13,711 nt of DNA from assembly GCA_001466705.2 (NCBI GenBank), contig LATX02000062.1, positions 1 through 13,711 on the forward strand. Direction: 5' to 3'. The DNA is from Moniliophthora roreri (Eukaryota > Basidiomycota > Agaricomycetes > Agaricales > Marasmiaceae). The position numbers and the translations under genes were made by a program. Shown piece by piece: positions 1 through 9,733 of this stretch. Each line of letters starts with the position of its first letter. Within the stretch, counting starts at the first letter, position 1. The notes under the pieces were generated by a model that saw nothing but the letters and a program-made list of their open reading frames with translations, did no database searches and had not been told where the DNA came from.

Positions 1-50
1 CCCCATTGTTGGCATTTGATCATATCGTTACTTACTGTGAGCGTGCTCAG

Positions 51-693
51 CACGGAAGCGCAAGTCAAGGAATACGTGAAAACAGAGTTTGTCAGCACTA
101 TCCCTGACGCCGACCTCGACCGGCTCTTGAAGCTGTATCCTCAAGATATCATTCAGGGATCCCCCTATAACACCGGCATCTTCAATGCCATATCGCCTCA
201 ATTCAAGCGTTTTGCTTCGTTCCAAGGCGATGCCGTGTTCCAAGCACCTCGTCGATTCTTCCTGGAGAGCCTTAGCGGCAAACAGCCCATTTGGTCCTTC
301 CGTGAGTTTTTCCATTGTCAGGCGTCTCTCAAACGCTGACGGCTTCTAAAACAAACCAGTGAGCAAACGTTTGAAAGCATTACCCATATTGGGCTCGGTG
401 AGTTTCCTACATCTTGTGGTGCTCGTAATTCTAATTATATGTCGCAACAGGTCCATGCCTCTGATCTTCTGAATGTGTATGGCGGAGGTGAATTGGCTGA
501 CTACCTCATTCGCTTCGCTGCAACCTTGGACCCCAATGGCAACACTGGCATTAATTGGCCTCAATACACTAAGGAGTCACCAACCTTGCTCCAATTCCAG
601 GATGGTTTGATTCCTCTCACGCTCACTCAAGACACCTACAGGAAGGAAGCAATGCAAGCTCTGACCGAGATTATGTTAGTAAATCCAGTTTAA
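51..693 (+). CDS. C-terminal exons of a secreted lipase / type-B carboxylesterase (C. rugosa lipase-like)
   Basis: This is the 3' end of an alpha/beta-hydrolase that cleaves carboxylic esters or acylglycerols; the family is usually secreted. Three exons can be read: 51-301, 360-397 and 451-693, with introns 302-359 (58 nt, branch CTGAC) and 398-450 (53 nt), and a preceding intron ending at 50. The joined reading keeps family landmarks: an ISPQFKRFASFQGDAVFQAPRR-like stretch, then HASDLLNVYGGGELADYL, whose His (codon 454-456) is in the place of the catalytic His. FAATLDPNG..INWPQYT then leads to the stop at 691-693. No stop or frameshift is seen, unlike the next two genes, so it is probably functional. 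The catalytic Ser and acid lie upstream of the window. The family call is firm; lipase versus sterol esterase or general carboxylesterase cannot be decided here. Confidence 0.85.
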
Positions 694-858
694 CGAACTT
701 TGCGTATGCCCTTCTCTCATTTGCCCTTTTACATTCTTTGGATCCTTTCTTCTTATGCCCCAGTACTTTGACAACCAATTGTGCGACACAAACGTTGTAA
801 CATTGGTTGAATTATTAGTACCGTATTTTGTTTCCGTATTTTGAAATGGCTATACAAC

Positions 859-864
859 AATAAA
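859..864 (+). terminator. AATAAA polyadenylation-like signal of the upstream lipase
   Basis: An exact AATAAA lies 166 nt after the lipase stop, in an AT-rich convergent interval (694-926) that holds no other recognisable feature. Fungal signals are loose, so this is a plausible 3' end rather than a proven one. Confidence 0.4.
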
Positions 865-926
865 TATCATTATCCATGTCTATACAGATCGCCACAAGTC
901 GGTCAGACTAGTGTCGTCCAGTTTCT

Positions 927-2540
927 CTAAAACTCGTTTTGCAAAATCTTTTTATGTCCCACCGAGGAATAGTGCAATATTCGAAACCCTCGGAACGTGC
1001 AAGAAACCCTCCATGCTGCGTGTGGCAAGACTTTTCGCATCTGAATGCGAGTCTGAGGTCAGGATGTCAAGGAACGTCTGAACAGTCAATATGAGCAACA
1101 AGGGTTCTAATGAGGGATAGGTTGACGGCCCGACATCCTGTGCCTTGTTGTTGGTGATTGATTCAAGGTCTCTCACTTTGAAAATTTTCTGCGGACATGA
1201 CATCTCCACGGCAAAAGTCGAGTCCGGCGTCGCCTGGGGTATCGAATTTCTTTTGTCAGCGACGTTTCACCAAAGATGAGCTGCCTACCATGTTCTATGC
1301 TGCAACAACCACAGCTCCTGTTATTGAGGAAAGCACTCTTCAACAGTTAGCGGCAGCAATGTTACAACAGATGCAGTTAAATGCAGCTCAGACTGATGTT
1401 ACAAAAAACTGAGAAGCGAGAAATAAAGTTGAAATAACCATCTAGTATCATGGTCTCACAGGGACATGGAATCACACGCACCTTTATCAGCTGAAAACGG
1501 TCTGAGGATCCCCATGCTTTGGTGAATTCATGTAGGTTGGCAGAGGTTTTTAAGTCGGTGCTGGGTGCAGGAGGTGATGAGGACATGCTACTCTCTTTTG
1601 AGTTGAACAGTGTGTTTTGCCCGAAGCACGAAGTATACCGCCGCCTACACGAGTGGATGGTTTCGTCTCCTAACGTGCGCGTGTGACATCCTGGAAGGTC
1701 TTTGGTGGTGTAGCTACAGTTGCTGTCGGTGAATCCGTGGCAGTGCTTGTAGTCGAGAGCGCTGGCGCTGGCGCAGGAGGAACAGGACTCGATTCCTGAA
1801 CGGCTGAAGTAGTGGTTCCTTGCGATACCGACGAGGCTCCTTGTGATGCTTCAATGATCAGAATTTGGACACGTCTCCTGCGTGGATCAAGTGCAGCAGA
1901 AGAGCCAAATGATTGAGCAGTCGTCTGGTAAAAGAGTTGGATGGTCAAATTTGAAGAAATCGCGGCTGGAACCATGCGCACCTTTGAGGCCTTCTTGAAG
2001 TTCTTCTGGGCCAAGACGTGAATCTTCTCCAGTTCATCCTCTACCGCTTGATTCCCTGGTTCTATTTTCGTGGCAGCCTCAAAATCTAAGGCATTCAAAG
2101 TCAACAAGGTGATCTTACAAGCATTCCAACTAATAGACATACCTCCTTTTGCTCCATCGAGTTTTCCCATTCCAAGCCCCGCTTGTCCTCTTCGGAAAAT
2201 TCCCTTTACATTCAATGGGCTTAGTGTAAGCGCGGTCGTGCAATCACTCTCGGCGTCCTCATTTCTAGGAAAGTCGTAAACATCCCCATGAACAAGGTCA
2301 TGTCCGAGCAGAACGTACTTGCCTAGTTTCAGATATGCAGCTGCTCTATTGAGAGGAAATTTAGGGTCGTTCCTATCTTCGATGATTGCAGCACTGTAAT
2401 GTCCGATTGCTGTGGGATAATCCCCGGATTTGAAAGCAGCATTTCCCTGAAAAAAGATGGTTGAATTTCTGCATTTCCTTGGTTAGAGGAGTAGTAGCTA
2501 CCTTTTCCTTTGCTATTTATGTTTTTTCCGAAGGGGTCAT
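927..2540 (-). pseudogene. Decayed TPR / RPAP3_C co-chaperone gene (RPAP3-like)
   Basis: Relic of a TPR protein like RPAP3, the HSP90-binding subunit of R2TP/PAQosome-type assembly complexes. Exons read on the minus strand are 2540-2502, 2446-2319, 2264-2143 and 2085 onward to 1482, with introns of 55, 54 and 57 nt. They give IAKEKGNAAFKSGDYPTAI, then NRAAAYLKLGK, then NVKGIFRRGQAGLG and DFEAATKIEPGN (tandem TPRs). An S/T/P-rich linker and GGGILRASGK follow. The C-terminal domain carries LHEFTKAWGSSDRFQLIK, SLEPLLL..FLDIL, VPRVSNIALFLGG and KKILQNEF, matching RPAP3_C spacing. Lesions seen: TAA as codon 8 (2519-2517), in-frame TAG (1672-1670), a one-base shift near 1613, an unexplained segment at 1189-1480, and another one-base shift near 954-950. 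Family assignment is from recalled patterns. A working form would require all these to be sequencing errors, which is unlikely. Confidence 0.62.
1189..1480. other. Unexplained segment replacing part of the RPAP3_C domain
   Basis: Between the exon ending in QLIK (1482) and the exon beginning KIF (1188), a normal homologue needs only a short intron and roughly 8 codons. Here about 290 nt are present and all three minus-strand frames close quickly. The plus strand has an open stretch (1197-1412) with a Gln/Ala-rich end (STLQQLAAAMLQQMQLNAAQ) that I do not recognise. It could be an enlarged intron or a small insertion. No terminal repeats or duplicated flanks were seen. Confidence 0.35.
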
Positions 2541-2710
2541 GCTCAGGTAACTGCGAGTCCGACAAAGTGTTTCGACGATGTTGTGGGAAAGCGGTGAATC
2601 ATGGGAAACGGCAGCGAACTTTGTCTTCTTCTCCAGGGTCAGAAGTCCTTCGCCTCCCTAGCTTCTTGTGCACGGACACTCGGTCGAACCTTGCGGCTGC
2701 TCAGCTTTCG

Positions 2711-2977
2711 CTACGGCAAGTTGTCCCACCTCTCCTGCTTCGGAATCTGGACGGGGTTCTTTGCATAGGCGGCGGCGGTCCCGTGGCATTTAATCCTTGA
2801 CCCTGCCGCTGCACCTTCATCCTTACTGTGATCTGCGTGCACTTTGCGACGTTTATTACTGGAGCCCGCCTCTTTCGACTTCCGCTTGTTGCCTATAGTC
2901 ACCTCCTCGTCAGTCTCTGTATCCGGCATTTCGTGACTGGTGTCATCTGGGCAAGGAGGGTCATGATCCGTAGACAT
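2711..2977 (-). CDS. Doubtful short reading frame, acidic with a basic NLS-like cluster
   Basis: An ATG-initiated frame of 88 codons lies just upstream of the RPAP3-like relic on the same strand. It is acidic near the start (DTETDEE) with two basic clusters (KRKSK, NKRRK) that resemble a nuclear localisation signal. Downstream, other frames continue with protein-like text (KVRPSVRAQEAREAKDF, then TLEKKTKFAAVSHDS), so this may be the first piece of a broken longer gene or simply leader sequence of the RPAP3-like gene. I recognise no domain. The remaining interval to 3123 shows nothing else. Confidence 0.25.
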   Translation of the reverse strand: MSTDHDPPCPDDTSHEMPDTETDEEVTIGNKRKSKEAGSSNKRRKVHADHSKDEGAAAGSRIKCHGTAAAYAKNPVQIPKQERWDNLP

Positions 2978-3123
2978 TGATGCCTCAACCTCCGACGTCG
3001 AGCAGTCATCTGCGATAGCATGATATAATTGCGCGATATCACGGGAATGTCGATGATAAGCATAAGCTGCGTATAAGTTGAACGACCATCGTTGAGACGC
3101 GTCTCATTAATGAATTACAACAA

Positions 3124-4587
3124 GTGCATTTTCATTTACTTGTTAGTCGGGGCCGCTCGCCCAGGTACCACGACGACAAAGGCAAGAGGAAATCTCGTAG
3201 CCCGGGAAAACTTCTTGCTTTTGGCGTTCTGCTCACCATTTTGATGATGATCGGTCTTCGACACCCCAGCTCTTCCTTCAATTTCCGCTCGGTTGTTGGA
3301 CCGTTCAGGTGTCATCATGAAGCTGCAGTAGCAGGAGGATTTCCTACACATTATACTTTGCACAATGGTGCAAAGATCCCATCCGTCGCTCTTGGTGCGT
3401 CCTAAGACTTGAATTGCACGATCAGAATAACTAACGCATTCTTCAAGGTGTTTGGCAAGCAGGAAAGGGAGAATTTGGACCCGCTGTCAAGGTGCGATTT
3501 ATATATTCATATTGCCATTCAGAACGTATCTCATATGGTCAGTTCTTTAGACAGCTTTGAATGCTGGATGGACACATTGATGGTGCTTGGATTTACCGCG
3601 TATGCCAGAAACTTGGATTAAAAGCACCCAGTGATCTGAAATTGTCTATCGTAGAACGAAAGAGAGGTCGGCGTAGAGTTGAAGGAAAGCGAGGTACCGA
3701 GGGATCGAGTTTGGCTGACCTCCAAGGTGTGCCGTCTCGTGGAGTTTCATATTTCACGTCTAACTGATATTTTTGGCCGTGGAATAGACTCCACGCCCCT
3801 GAAGATGTGGAGCCTGCATTAGATGAATCATTGGCCAAACTCGGCACCGATTACCTATCATTCATTGGTGAGTCTTTAAAATGCCGCATTGCAGGTACTG
3901 TGATTGACCGCTCCTCAAAAGGCCACTCACATTGAAGAAGGATGGAACTCCGTACGACAAGGATCTCACTGACATCTGGTAGGTACTTGAGAGACTGGTG
4001 GAGAAGGGCAAGGTCAAAAACATTGGTGTGAGCAAGTATGTCATCAGTCGTCTTACACGCACCCTTCACTAATAATGCGCCTCATAATCAAACTTCAACA
4101 TCAGAAAAAGATCTCCCGCCACACCATTGTCACTCAATTGTACTTTGACTTGCACTGACAGGATCCAAAACCTCACTGCCAAGCCTTTGAAGATCCAACC
4201 CGCCGTAAAGCAGGTCGAAATCAACTACTGGTTCCTGCGGCCGGAACTGCTCGAGGTATTGTATATACAGAAGTTAAAGCGCATGTTCTCACCCTAAACT
4301 CGATATTTCCAGTGGTCAAAGAAAAGCGGCATTCTCCTTGAAGCGTACTCACCTCTCGGCAGTTCAAAACGAGCATCCGACACTCAACATTCCTGTGGTT
4401 TACATATGAAGCCGATGGCTCTCGCTCTCACTATGTCTGTTAGGTAAAAGAGATTGCTGCCGAGTCGGGCATTATGCCAGCCCAGGTGATCATCTCCTGG
4501 CATGTTCAACGAGGAGTGCGTGTGTCCACTGTTTGCAGAGGTTGATTTCGCTCACTTCGCACATCAGACAGTCATGCTACCGAAGAG
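3124..4587 (+). pseudogene. Aldo/keto reductase gene, decayed and split by a retrotransposon (5' part)
   Basis: Relic of an NAD(P)H-dependent aldo/keto reductase (TIM barrel). The pieces, in order, are HYTLHNGAKIPSVALG, VWQAGKGEFGPAVK, ALNAGWTH / DGAWIYR (catalytic Asp and Tyr region), NEREVGVELKES, RDRVWLTSK (catalytic Lys), HAPEDVEPALDESLAKLGTDYL, LKKDGTPYDKDLTDIW, VLERLVEKGKVKNIGVSK, PAVKQVEINYWF, YSPLG, IPVVKEIAAESGIMPAQVIISW, and finally LPKSV at the insertion point. They are separated by introns of about 50-60 nt (for example 3600-3654). Lesions seen: a frameshift inside the Thr-His/Asp motif, an apparently lost splice acceptor near 3775, loss of the His-Trp-Pro motif (the His is catalytic) near 3922, an in-frame TAG after DLTDIW, and a frameshift after SPLG. 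No good ATG is found. A hydrophobic stretch at about 3208-3255 could be a membrane anchor of the original protein. Family is certain; substrate is unknown. Confidence 0.8.
4583..4587. repeat. Left target-site duplication AAGAG of the LTR retrotransposon
   Basis: AAGAG directly precedes the left LTR and recurs at 11545-11549 directly after the right LTR. It falls in the Pro-Lys-Ser codons of the aldo/keto reductase relic. Five base pairs is the usual Ty3/gypsy duplication length. Confidence 0.93.
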
Positions 4588-4958
4588 TGTTATGCGAGTC
4601 CTTCACTGTCAACACTAAGTTCAAGTTCGAGCTTGATTTGCAAGTTCTGAAGTCAATAGACTTGGACAGATGACTGAGGAACAGAGATCAAGGGCAAAGA
4701 ACAAGGTTATGATAAGCTTTAACTAGGTCAAGCTGAAGAAGCTTGTCAACTGGTAAACTATTTAAATACAAGACTGCTAACTGATGACTAAGTACTCAGA
4801 ACTATTTATAGCTACAATGAGTAATCAAAAGTGAGTCCTTAGTAAGTAGAGAACAAGATAGAAGGAATTGGTAAGTAAAAGAAGAAATATGGGCTAAGCA
4901 AGATTATGATACAAGTACATGAGATGCTCTATGAGTCTGCAGAGTTGATGTCATAACA
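4588..4958 (-). repeat. Left LTR (3' LTR in the element's orientation)
   Basis: 371 bp, starting TGTTATG and ending CATAACA, a 7-bp inverted terminal repeat. It aligns without gaps to 11174-11544 with 15 differences (about 96% identity). It retains the TATA-like TATTTAAATA (4759-4768) and the 13-nt self-complementary site (4724-4736), so both features are conserved in both copies. Confidence 0.95.
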
Positions 4959-4970
4959 TTACCCCCTGTT
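4959..4970 (-). other. Polypurine tract, plus-strand primer of the retrotransposon
   Basis: On the minus strand the bases next to the 3' LTR read AACAGGGGGTAA, purine-rich with a G5 core, where second-strand synthesis should start. The last three bases are also the stop codon of ORF3, so coding and priming functions share the same bases. Confidence 0.75.
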
Positions 4971-6255
4971 TATGTTCGAAGTTCCAGCTTCGAAAACTAT
5001 GGTGTCGTTGATATATCTCACCAGTATAAAACACCTTTCTTCTCTGTTGCTCATGGTGATGATGAAGGGTTCCCTATTGTCAGTGATGCAAACCAGAGTG
5101 GTGACTGTGGACCCTTCGTCAGAACCTTCTTCAGTAGAAGTGTGGTTCGTCAGTGAGGTTACTGAGGGTGGTGGAATCACCATAGTCCTCCTCAAAGCCG
5201 TCAAGAGACTGATGGTGGTGGGCAGAGCTTGCGATAAAAATTTGCTCACTTCTTTGTAGTCATAGGCAATGTTGAGAGAGATGGTGAGTACCAAATGTGT
5301 TGCAAACTGTGCATTGGTAATTTCCACAATCCTGTGTATTGTGACCTCATTGGCTGCATTGATCACATTCAGGAAATCTGTCATAGATACCAGATTGGTT
5401 GGAGAAGAGGACCTTAGGCTTTCAGGTTCAGTTGTTTCTTCGTTGATGCTGTTTTCAGACTGGGGGTTCAGGGGTGATGGGTCTGAGAGTCCAGGTGGAG
5501 GTGTCCCAGGGGTCATTGGGAGCAGCCCAGTCTCTGGTTGACCAGGTGGATTTGGGGTTGTTGTTCTGGGGAATTCAATATGGAATACAGGGGGGAGGGG
5601 TAGGGGTTCAGTTGAGTTGTTCTTGGGTGGCAATGGGAATGTCCTCGACCTCTGGGCTAAATTGGACTCGAAGTCGGATATTTTGGGGGACAGGTTCTGT
5701 GGGTGCAGAGGAATATCTCTAGGGGAAGGGGTCGGGGGTTGTTCTTGGCTCAGGACTTGGAGATGGTTCGGGTTGGTCAAAGCCGTCTGTATTGAAATGG
5801 TTGAGAGGGATTGGTAGAGCTGATGCAGGTCTAGGGTCCTCAACGAGCTCATAGTCCTCAAGGGCCTCAGAGGGAGGTCCAGGAGGATATTCCAATCTGC
5901 CAGTGGGAGATGCCTTGTCCCAGGAGGAGGTGGAGTAATCTATCATAGACAGTGAATGGGGAGCGAAGATGGCAAGGGTGCAGATCATGGGTACTATAAT
6001 TTGTCTGGGGATTTGGAACCCCATTGCAGTGATGTCGATGGCGATCTGATTGAGGTGGAAATTCGCCCCACTCATCAGACTCTCGAAGTAGGCATGTTGT
6101 CATTGGACAAATTGGTAGTCAGAGATGAGGTGATCAACGAGGGGGTTGCTTCGAGTGACTTCCATGATGCATTCCCTGTATGTGGTGTTGTTAAGGAGGA
6201 AAAGAAGTTGGGCAGCAGTGGGGTGGAGGTTGTTGTAGCTGTAAGACTGAGACAT
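4959..6255 (-). pseudogene. ORF3: extra reading frame between pol and the 3' LTR, function unknown
   Basis: An unrecognised protein in the position used by env or accessory genes. It best begins at the ATG 6255-6253 (MSQSYSYNNLHPTAAQLLFL), overlaps the last 60 codons of pol in another frame, passes one TGA (6102-6100) and goes on through MSGANFHLNQIAIDITAMGF. It changes frame somewhere between 5861 and about 5600; the original frame ends at a TAG at 5719-5721. The second frame is open without a stop to the TAA at 4961-4959, the final bases before the LTR. The middle is Pro/Ser/Glu-rich. The C-terminal part looks folded: a helix-like stretch (MTDFLNVINAANEVTIHRIV and following), then a beta-like tail (EPFIITM, CFILVRYINDTIVF). 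I see no signal peptide or convincing membrane segment, which argues against an envelope protein. If joined, it would be about 430 residues. The exact join is uncertain. Confidence 0.6.
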
Positions 6256-9200
6256 GTTGTGGGTGTTTTGGTGAGGATTCTCCTGAGTTTATTGGCCTTT
6301 TTATAGTCTGCCAGAGTCTCTTGAGTGTGCTCGAAATCCTCCCAGAGCCACTTGTTCTCTGCTGAGGGATATCCTTTCCAGGAAACTAGAAACCTTTGTG
6401 GCTTCCTTTTCAGAGAGTGTCTGATGATTGCTTCAATCTCATGTTCCTTCTGTCCTTCTATTAGGTCAGGTGGCAGTTTTAGGAAGTTTTTTCCATGGAC
6501 ATCGTTCTGTCTGTATGGGGAAAGGAGGGATGTGTGGAACACAAGGTGAACCTTCCATTTTTCTGGTAAGGCCAACTTGTATGTTACTGGACCTAGGACA
6601 GCTTCTATTTTGAAAGGTCCTTCCTGTTTTGGTGCTAACTTCTTTGATAGGTATCCGAAGTTAAGGTTCTTTCCTTCTAACCAGACCTTCTGTCCCACTG
6701 TGAAGGGTTCTGTAGCATGTTTAATTCTTCCTTCCATTCTTTGTCATGCTAGTTTCATGAGAGAGAAGGTTTCTTCTCAGAGTTTCTTCAGTTCCGACAG
6801 TCTAGTTTCCATGGATGGGATCATGGTTTTTGTGAAGATTGTGGGAAGTGGTCTCGGATTGTATCCCATCATGAGGTAAAATGGGGACCTCTTCATGGTG
6901 GAGTGGGTTTGGTTGTTGTGTGTGAACTCAGCAAAGGGGAGGAACTCTGTCCATTTGTCCTGTTGTCTCGAACAGAACATTTGGAGAAAGACTTCTAACT
7001 CCTGATTAACTCTTTCAGATTCTCCATCTGTTTGTAGATGAAATGCAGTACTCATCATGTGTTTTACTTCTAATTGTTTCCCCAGTTCTTGGAAGACTTT
7101 TGTGGTGAAGCAGGGGTCCCTATCCGATATGATTTTGTCTGGTAACCCGAATCACTTATACACATGATTGAGGAGTAGGGTCGCTGTTTGTTCGGTGTCA
7201 ATGGTTTTATTGCAAGATGTGAAAATCACCCCCTTTGTAGAGGAGTGGTCCACCACGACTAGGATAGAGTCATATCCGTTTGATTCTGGAAGATCAGTGA
7301 TTAAGTCCATCGTAATTTTTGAAAAAGGTAACACATCTTTTTCCCCTTGTATGGGTAATAATAGGGTTTTGGTTGGATGTGTGTTAACTTTGCTTTCTTG
7401 GCATCTTGCACAACTGTCTACGAATGCTTTGACAAATTTGGTCATTCCAGGCCACCAAAAATCCTGAGATACTTGTTCTAGTGTATTGAATTGTCCTGGG
7501 TGTCCCACCCCCTTGGCTTTATGAATTGTCTTGACAATATTCCTTTGGAGATCTCCTGCATTGGGAACATAACATCTGTTCTTATAGAAGAGAAGCCCTT
7601 CCTTTAGGGTTCAATCTTGTAAAGCCAATTTGATCGGTGGTGGCTCTTGCTCTAGAACTGTTCATACTGCTTTGTCATAGAGTGTTTCTCCAGCAAGTTT
7701 CTCTTGGATTTGATCTTGCAGTTTTACGTCGATTGAACATTGTCATTGTCATTTTCTTCGTTGTCAATATGATCTGGTCTTCTTGAAAGTGTGTCAGACT
7801 GTATCATTTTCAACCCTGGCATATGAATCAGGTGCAGATCAAATTCTGAAAGGAATAATGCCTATCGTGCTTGCCTTCTGTTCAACTTCTGTGTGTTCTT
7901 GAAAAATGTAAGGTTTTTGTGATCCAATAGAATAGTAGTTGGGTGTTTTCCTCCCATGAGGTAGTGTCTCCATGCTTCCAGGGCATGAACAATGCTGAGA
8001 AGTTCTTGGTTATAAATCTTGTAATTCCGTTCTGTCGGTATGAGAGAGTGAGAGAGATATCCACAGGAATGCCATTCTCTGTCTTTCCCTTGTTGTCATA
8101 AGACTGCTCCTGTGGCCCATTTCGAAGTGTCACATTCTATAAGGAATGGTTTCTCAGTATCCAGCATAATTAGGACAGGTTCGGAAAGGAACTTCCACTT
8201 GAGGGCATCAAAGGCTACCTGACATTCTTTGGTCCATTCGAATTTGATGTTCTTCTTCGTAAGGTTATTCAGGGGTTGGGCTAGTTCCAAAAAGTGTCCT
8301 ATAAACTTTCTATAGAAGTTTCCAAATCCAAGGAAAGATCAGACTCTTTTGACCATTGTGGGAGGTTTCCAATTTCTGATGCCAGCAAGTTTGACTGGGT
8401 CCATACCAATATACCCAGGTCTGATTACCATTCCCAAGAAGTCAATTTCTGTAACATCAAATCAGCATTTCTCCAGTTTTAGAAATAGGTCATGATTTCA
8501 TAAACGCTCTAGTGCCTTCGTTGTTCGAACCTGATGTGTTTCTTTATCTGGCAAGAAGATGAGGATGTCATCCATATAGATCACTATCCATCCTTCTTCA
8601 AGGTAATCAGTGAAGACGTCATCCATAAACGATTGAAATGTAGCTGGGGAATTGGATAGACCAAAAAACATCACCATTGGTTTGAATAGTCCTTTGTTTG
8701 TTTTGAAAGCAGCTTTCCATTGGTCTCTGTTTTTGATCCAAATATTGTTATAACTGTCTTGTAAGTCTAGCTTCATGAAAATGGTTGCTCCTTTTAGTTT
8801 ATCGATGAGATCAGAGACTAGTGGTAATGGGTAAGTGTTTTTGATTGTTTTCTTGTTAAGTTCTCGGTAATCTTGGCAGGGTCTAAATGCTCCTTTCTCC
8901 TTTTTTGCAACGAAGAAGAAAGGTGAGGCTATAGATGATTTCAATGGCCAGATATACTCTTTTCTGAGGTTGTCCAAGAGGAATTCATCTTGTAATTGTT
9001 GTTCAATGGGGGAAAGAGGGTAGACCTTGCAGTTAAGTGATTCTTCACTGGGTTTGAGATCAATGGCATGGTCATAGGGCCTAGAATCAGGGAATTGTTT
9101 GGAAGCATGTTTTTTGAATTGCCGTTTGTAGTCATAGAGATATTTTGGAACGAGTTCTTCAACAGACTTCTTTTTTTCTTCTTCTTTGCCATGTTCCAGA

Positions 9201-9733
9201 TTCTGTGAAATGGAAGTTTTGGCTCAAATGAGCAGCTCTGGGTTTGTATGGTCTAGAATTCCTCGAAAACGATAGATATTAAGCTTTCTTCAAGGAGGGA
9301 TCTCGATCTCACTGTTTCTCCAGTTGATTTTTGGATTATAATGTCTCAACCAGGGAAGTTCCAGTATAATTTTCTCTCCTTCTAGTCCTGAGACCATGAG
9401 GTCTTCTGTCATTTTCTGTCATCCAATCTGGAATGTTGCTCTCGCTATGTGGGTGATGTACACAGTGGCATTAGGTGTCCCATCTACATTGAGGACTTTA
9501 ACCTTTTTTGGTAGTTTGAATAGTAGAAGACGTAGCTTCACTGCCATTACCTGGCTGATAAAATTTCCTTCTGCTCCCGAGTCTAGGAGTGCTAAACCTT
9601 TGATGATTTTCTTTCCAGTATGGAGTGCCAGCAGAATACGCATAGAATTTCATTTCATTATGGCTGCTACAGTGATACTAGAAATACAGAGAGGTGGGGG
9701 AGACGTTGAGCTCAACCACCACACTAAAAACCC
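6075..9733 (-). pseudogene. pol: Retrotransposon pol: protease, RT, RNase H, integrase, chromodomain (disrupted)
   Basis: In order: aspartic protease with LLDSGAEGNF (Asp codon 9583-9581); reverse transcriptase with KLDL (Asp at 8767) and YMDD (8578-8567); RNase H with [13 protein letters not shown] (Asp at 8131) and a YNQELLSIVHALE motif; integrase with an HHCC zinc finger (IH.., GHPG, SCARC) and DDE residues at 7307 (TMDLI), 7124 (SDRD) and 7016 (ESERVNQ), with DX35E spacing in the last pair; a GPF module (EGPFKIEAVLGPVTYKL); and a chromodomain (about 6446-6297, LVSWKGYPSAENKW). PR, RT and RNase H share one frame; a single shift near 7740 moves integrase onward to another. Fourteen internal stops are seen, thirteen of them TGA. 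Conserved RT residues next to KLDL also changed by transitions (QDS where RWG is usual). The frame runs on past the chromodomain into ORF3 territory, so the true end of pol is unclear. Confidence 0.92.

Noticed and set aside
6073..6077. TGATG stop-start overlap between the open pol frame and an ATG at 6075, suggesting termination-reinitiation for ORF3
   Set aside because: The ORF3 frame is protein-like well upstream of 6075 and has a better ATG at 6255, so the ATG at 6075 is probably an internal Met.
4959..6255. ORF3 as a retroviral-type envelope protein
   Set aside because: No signal peptide, convincing transmembrane segment or glycoprotein pattern can be seen in either frame.
4972..7467. 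Several plus-strand open frames of 60-120 codons across the retrotransposon
   Set aside because: They are antisense to clear gag/pol/ORF3 domains and show no family motif of their own.
8941..9192. Lys/Asn-rich minus-strand frame between protease and RT
   Set aside because: The pol frame is open here and gives a sensible PR-RT linker; this is a shadow in another frame.
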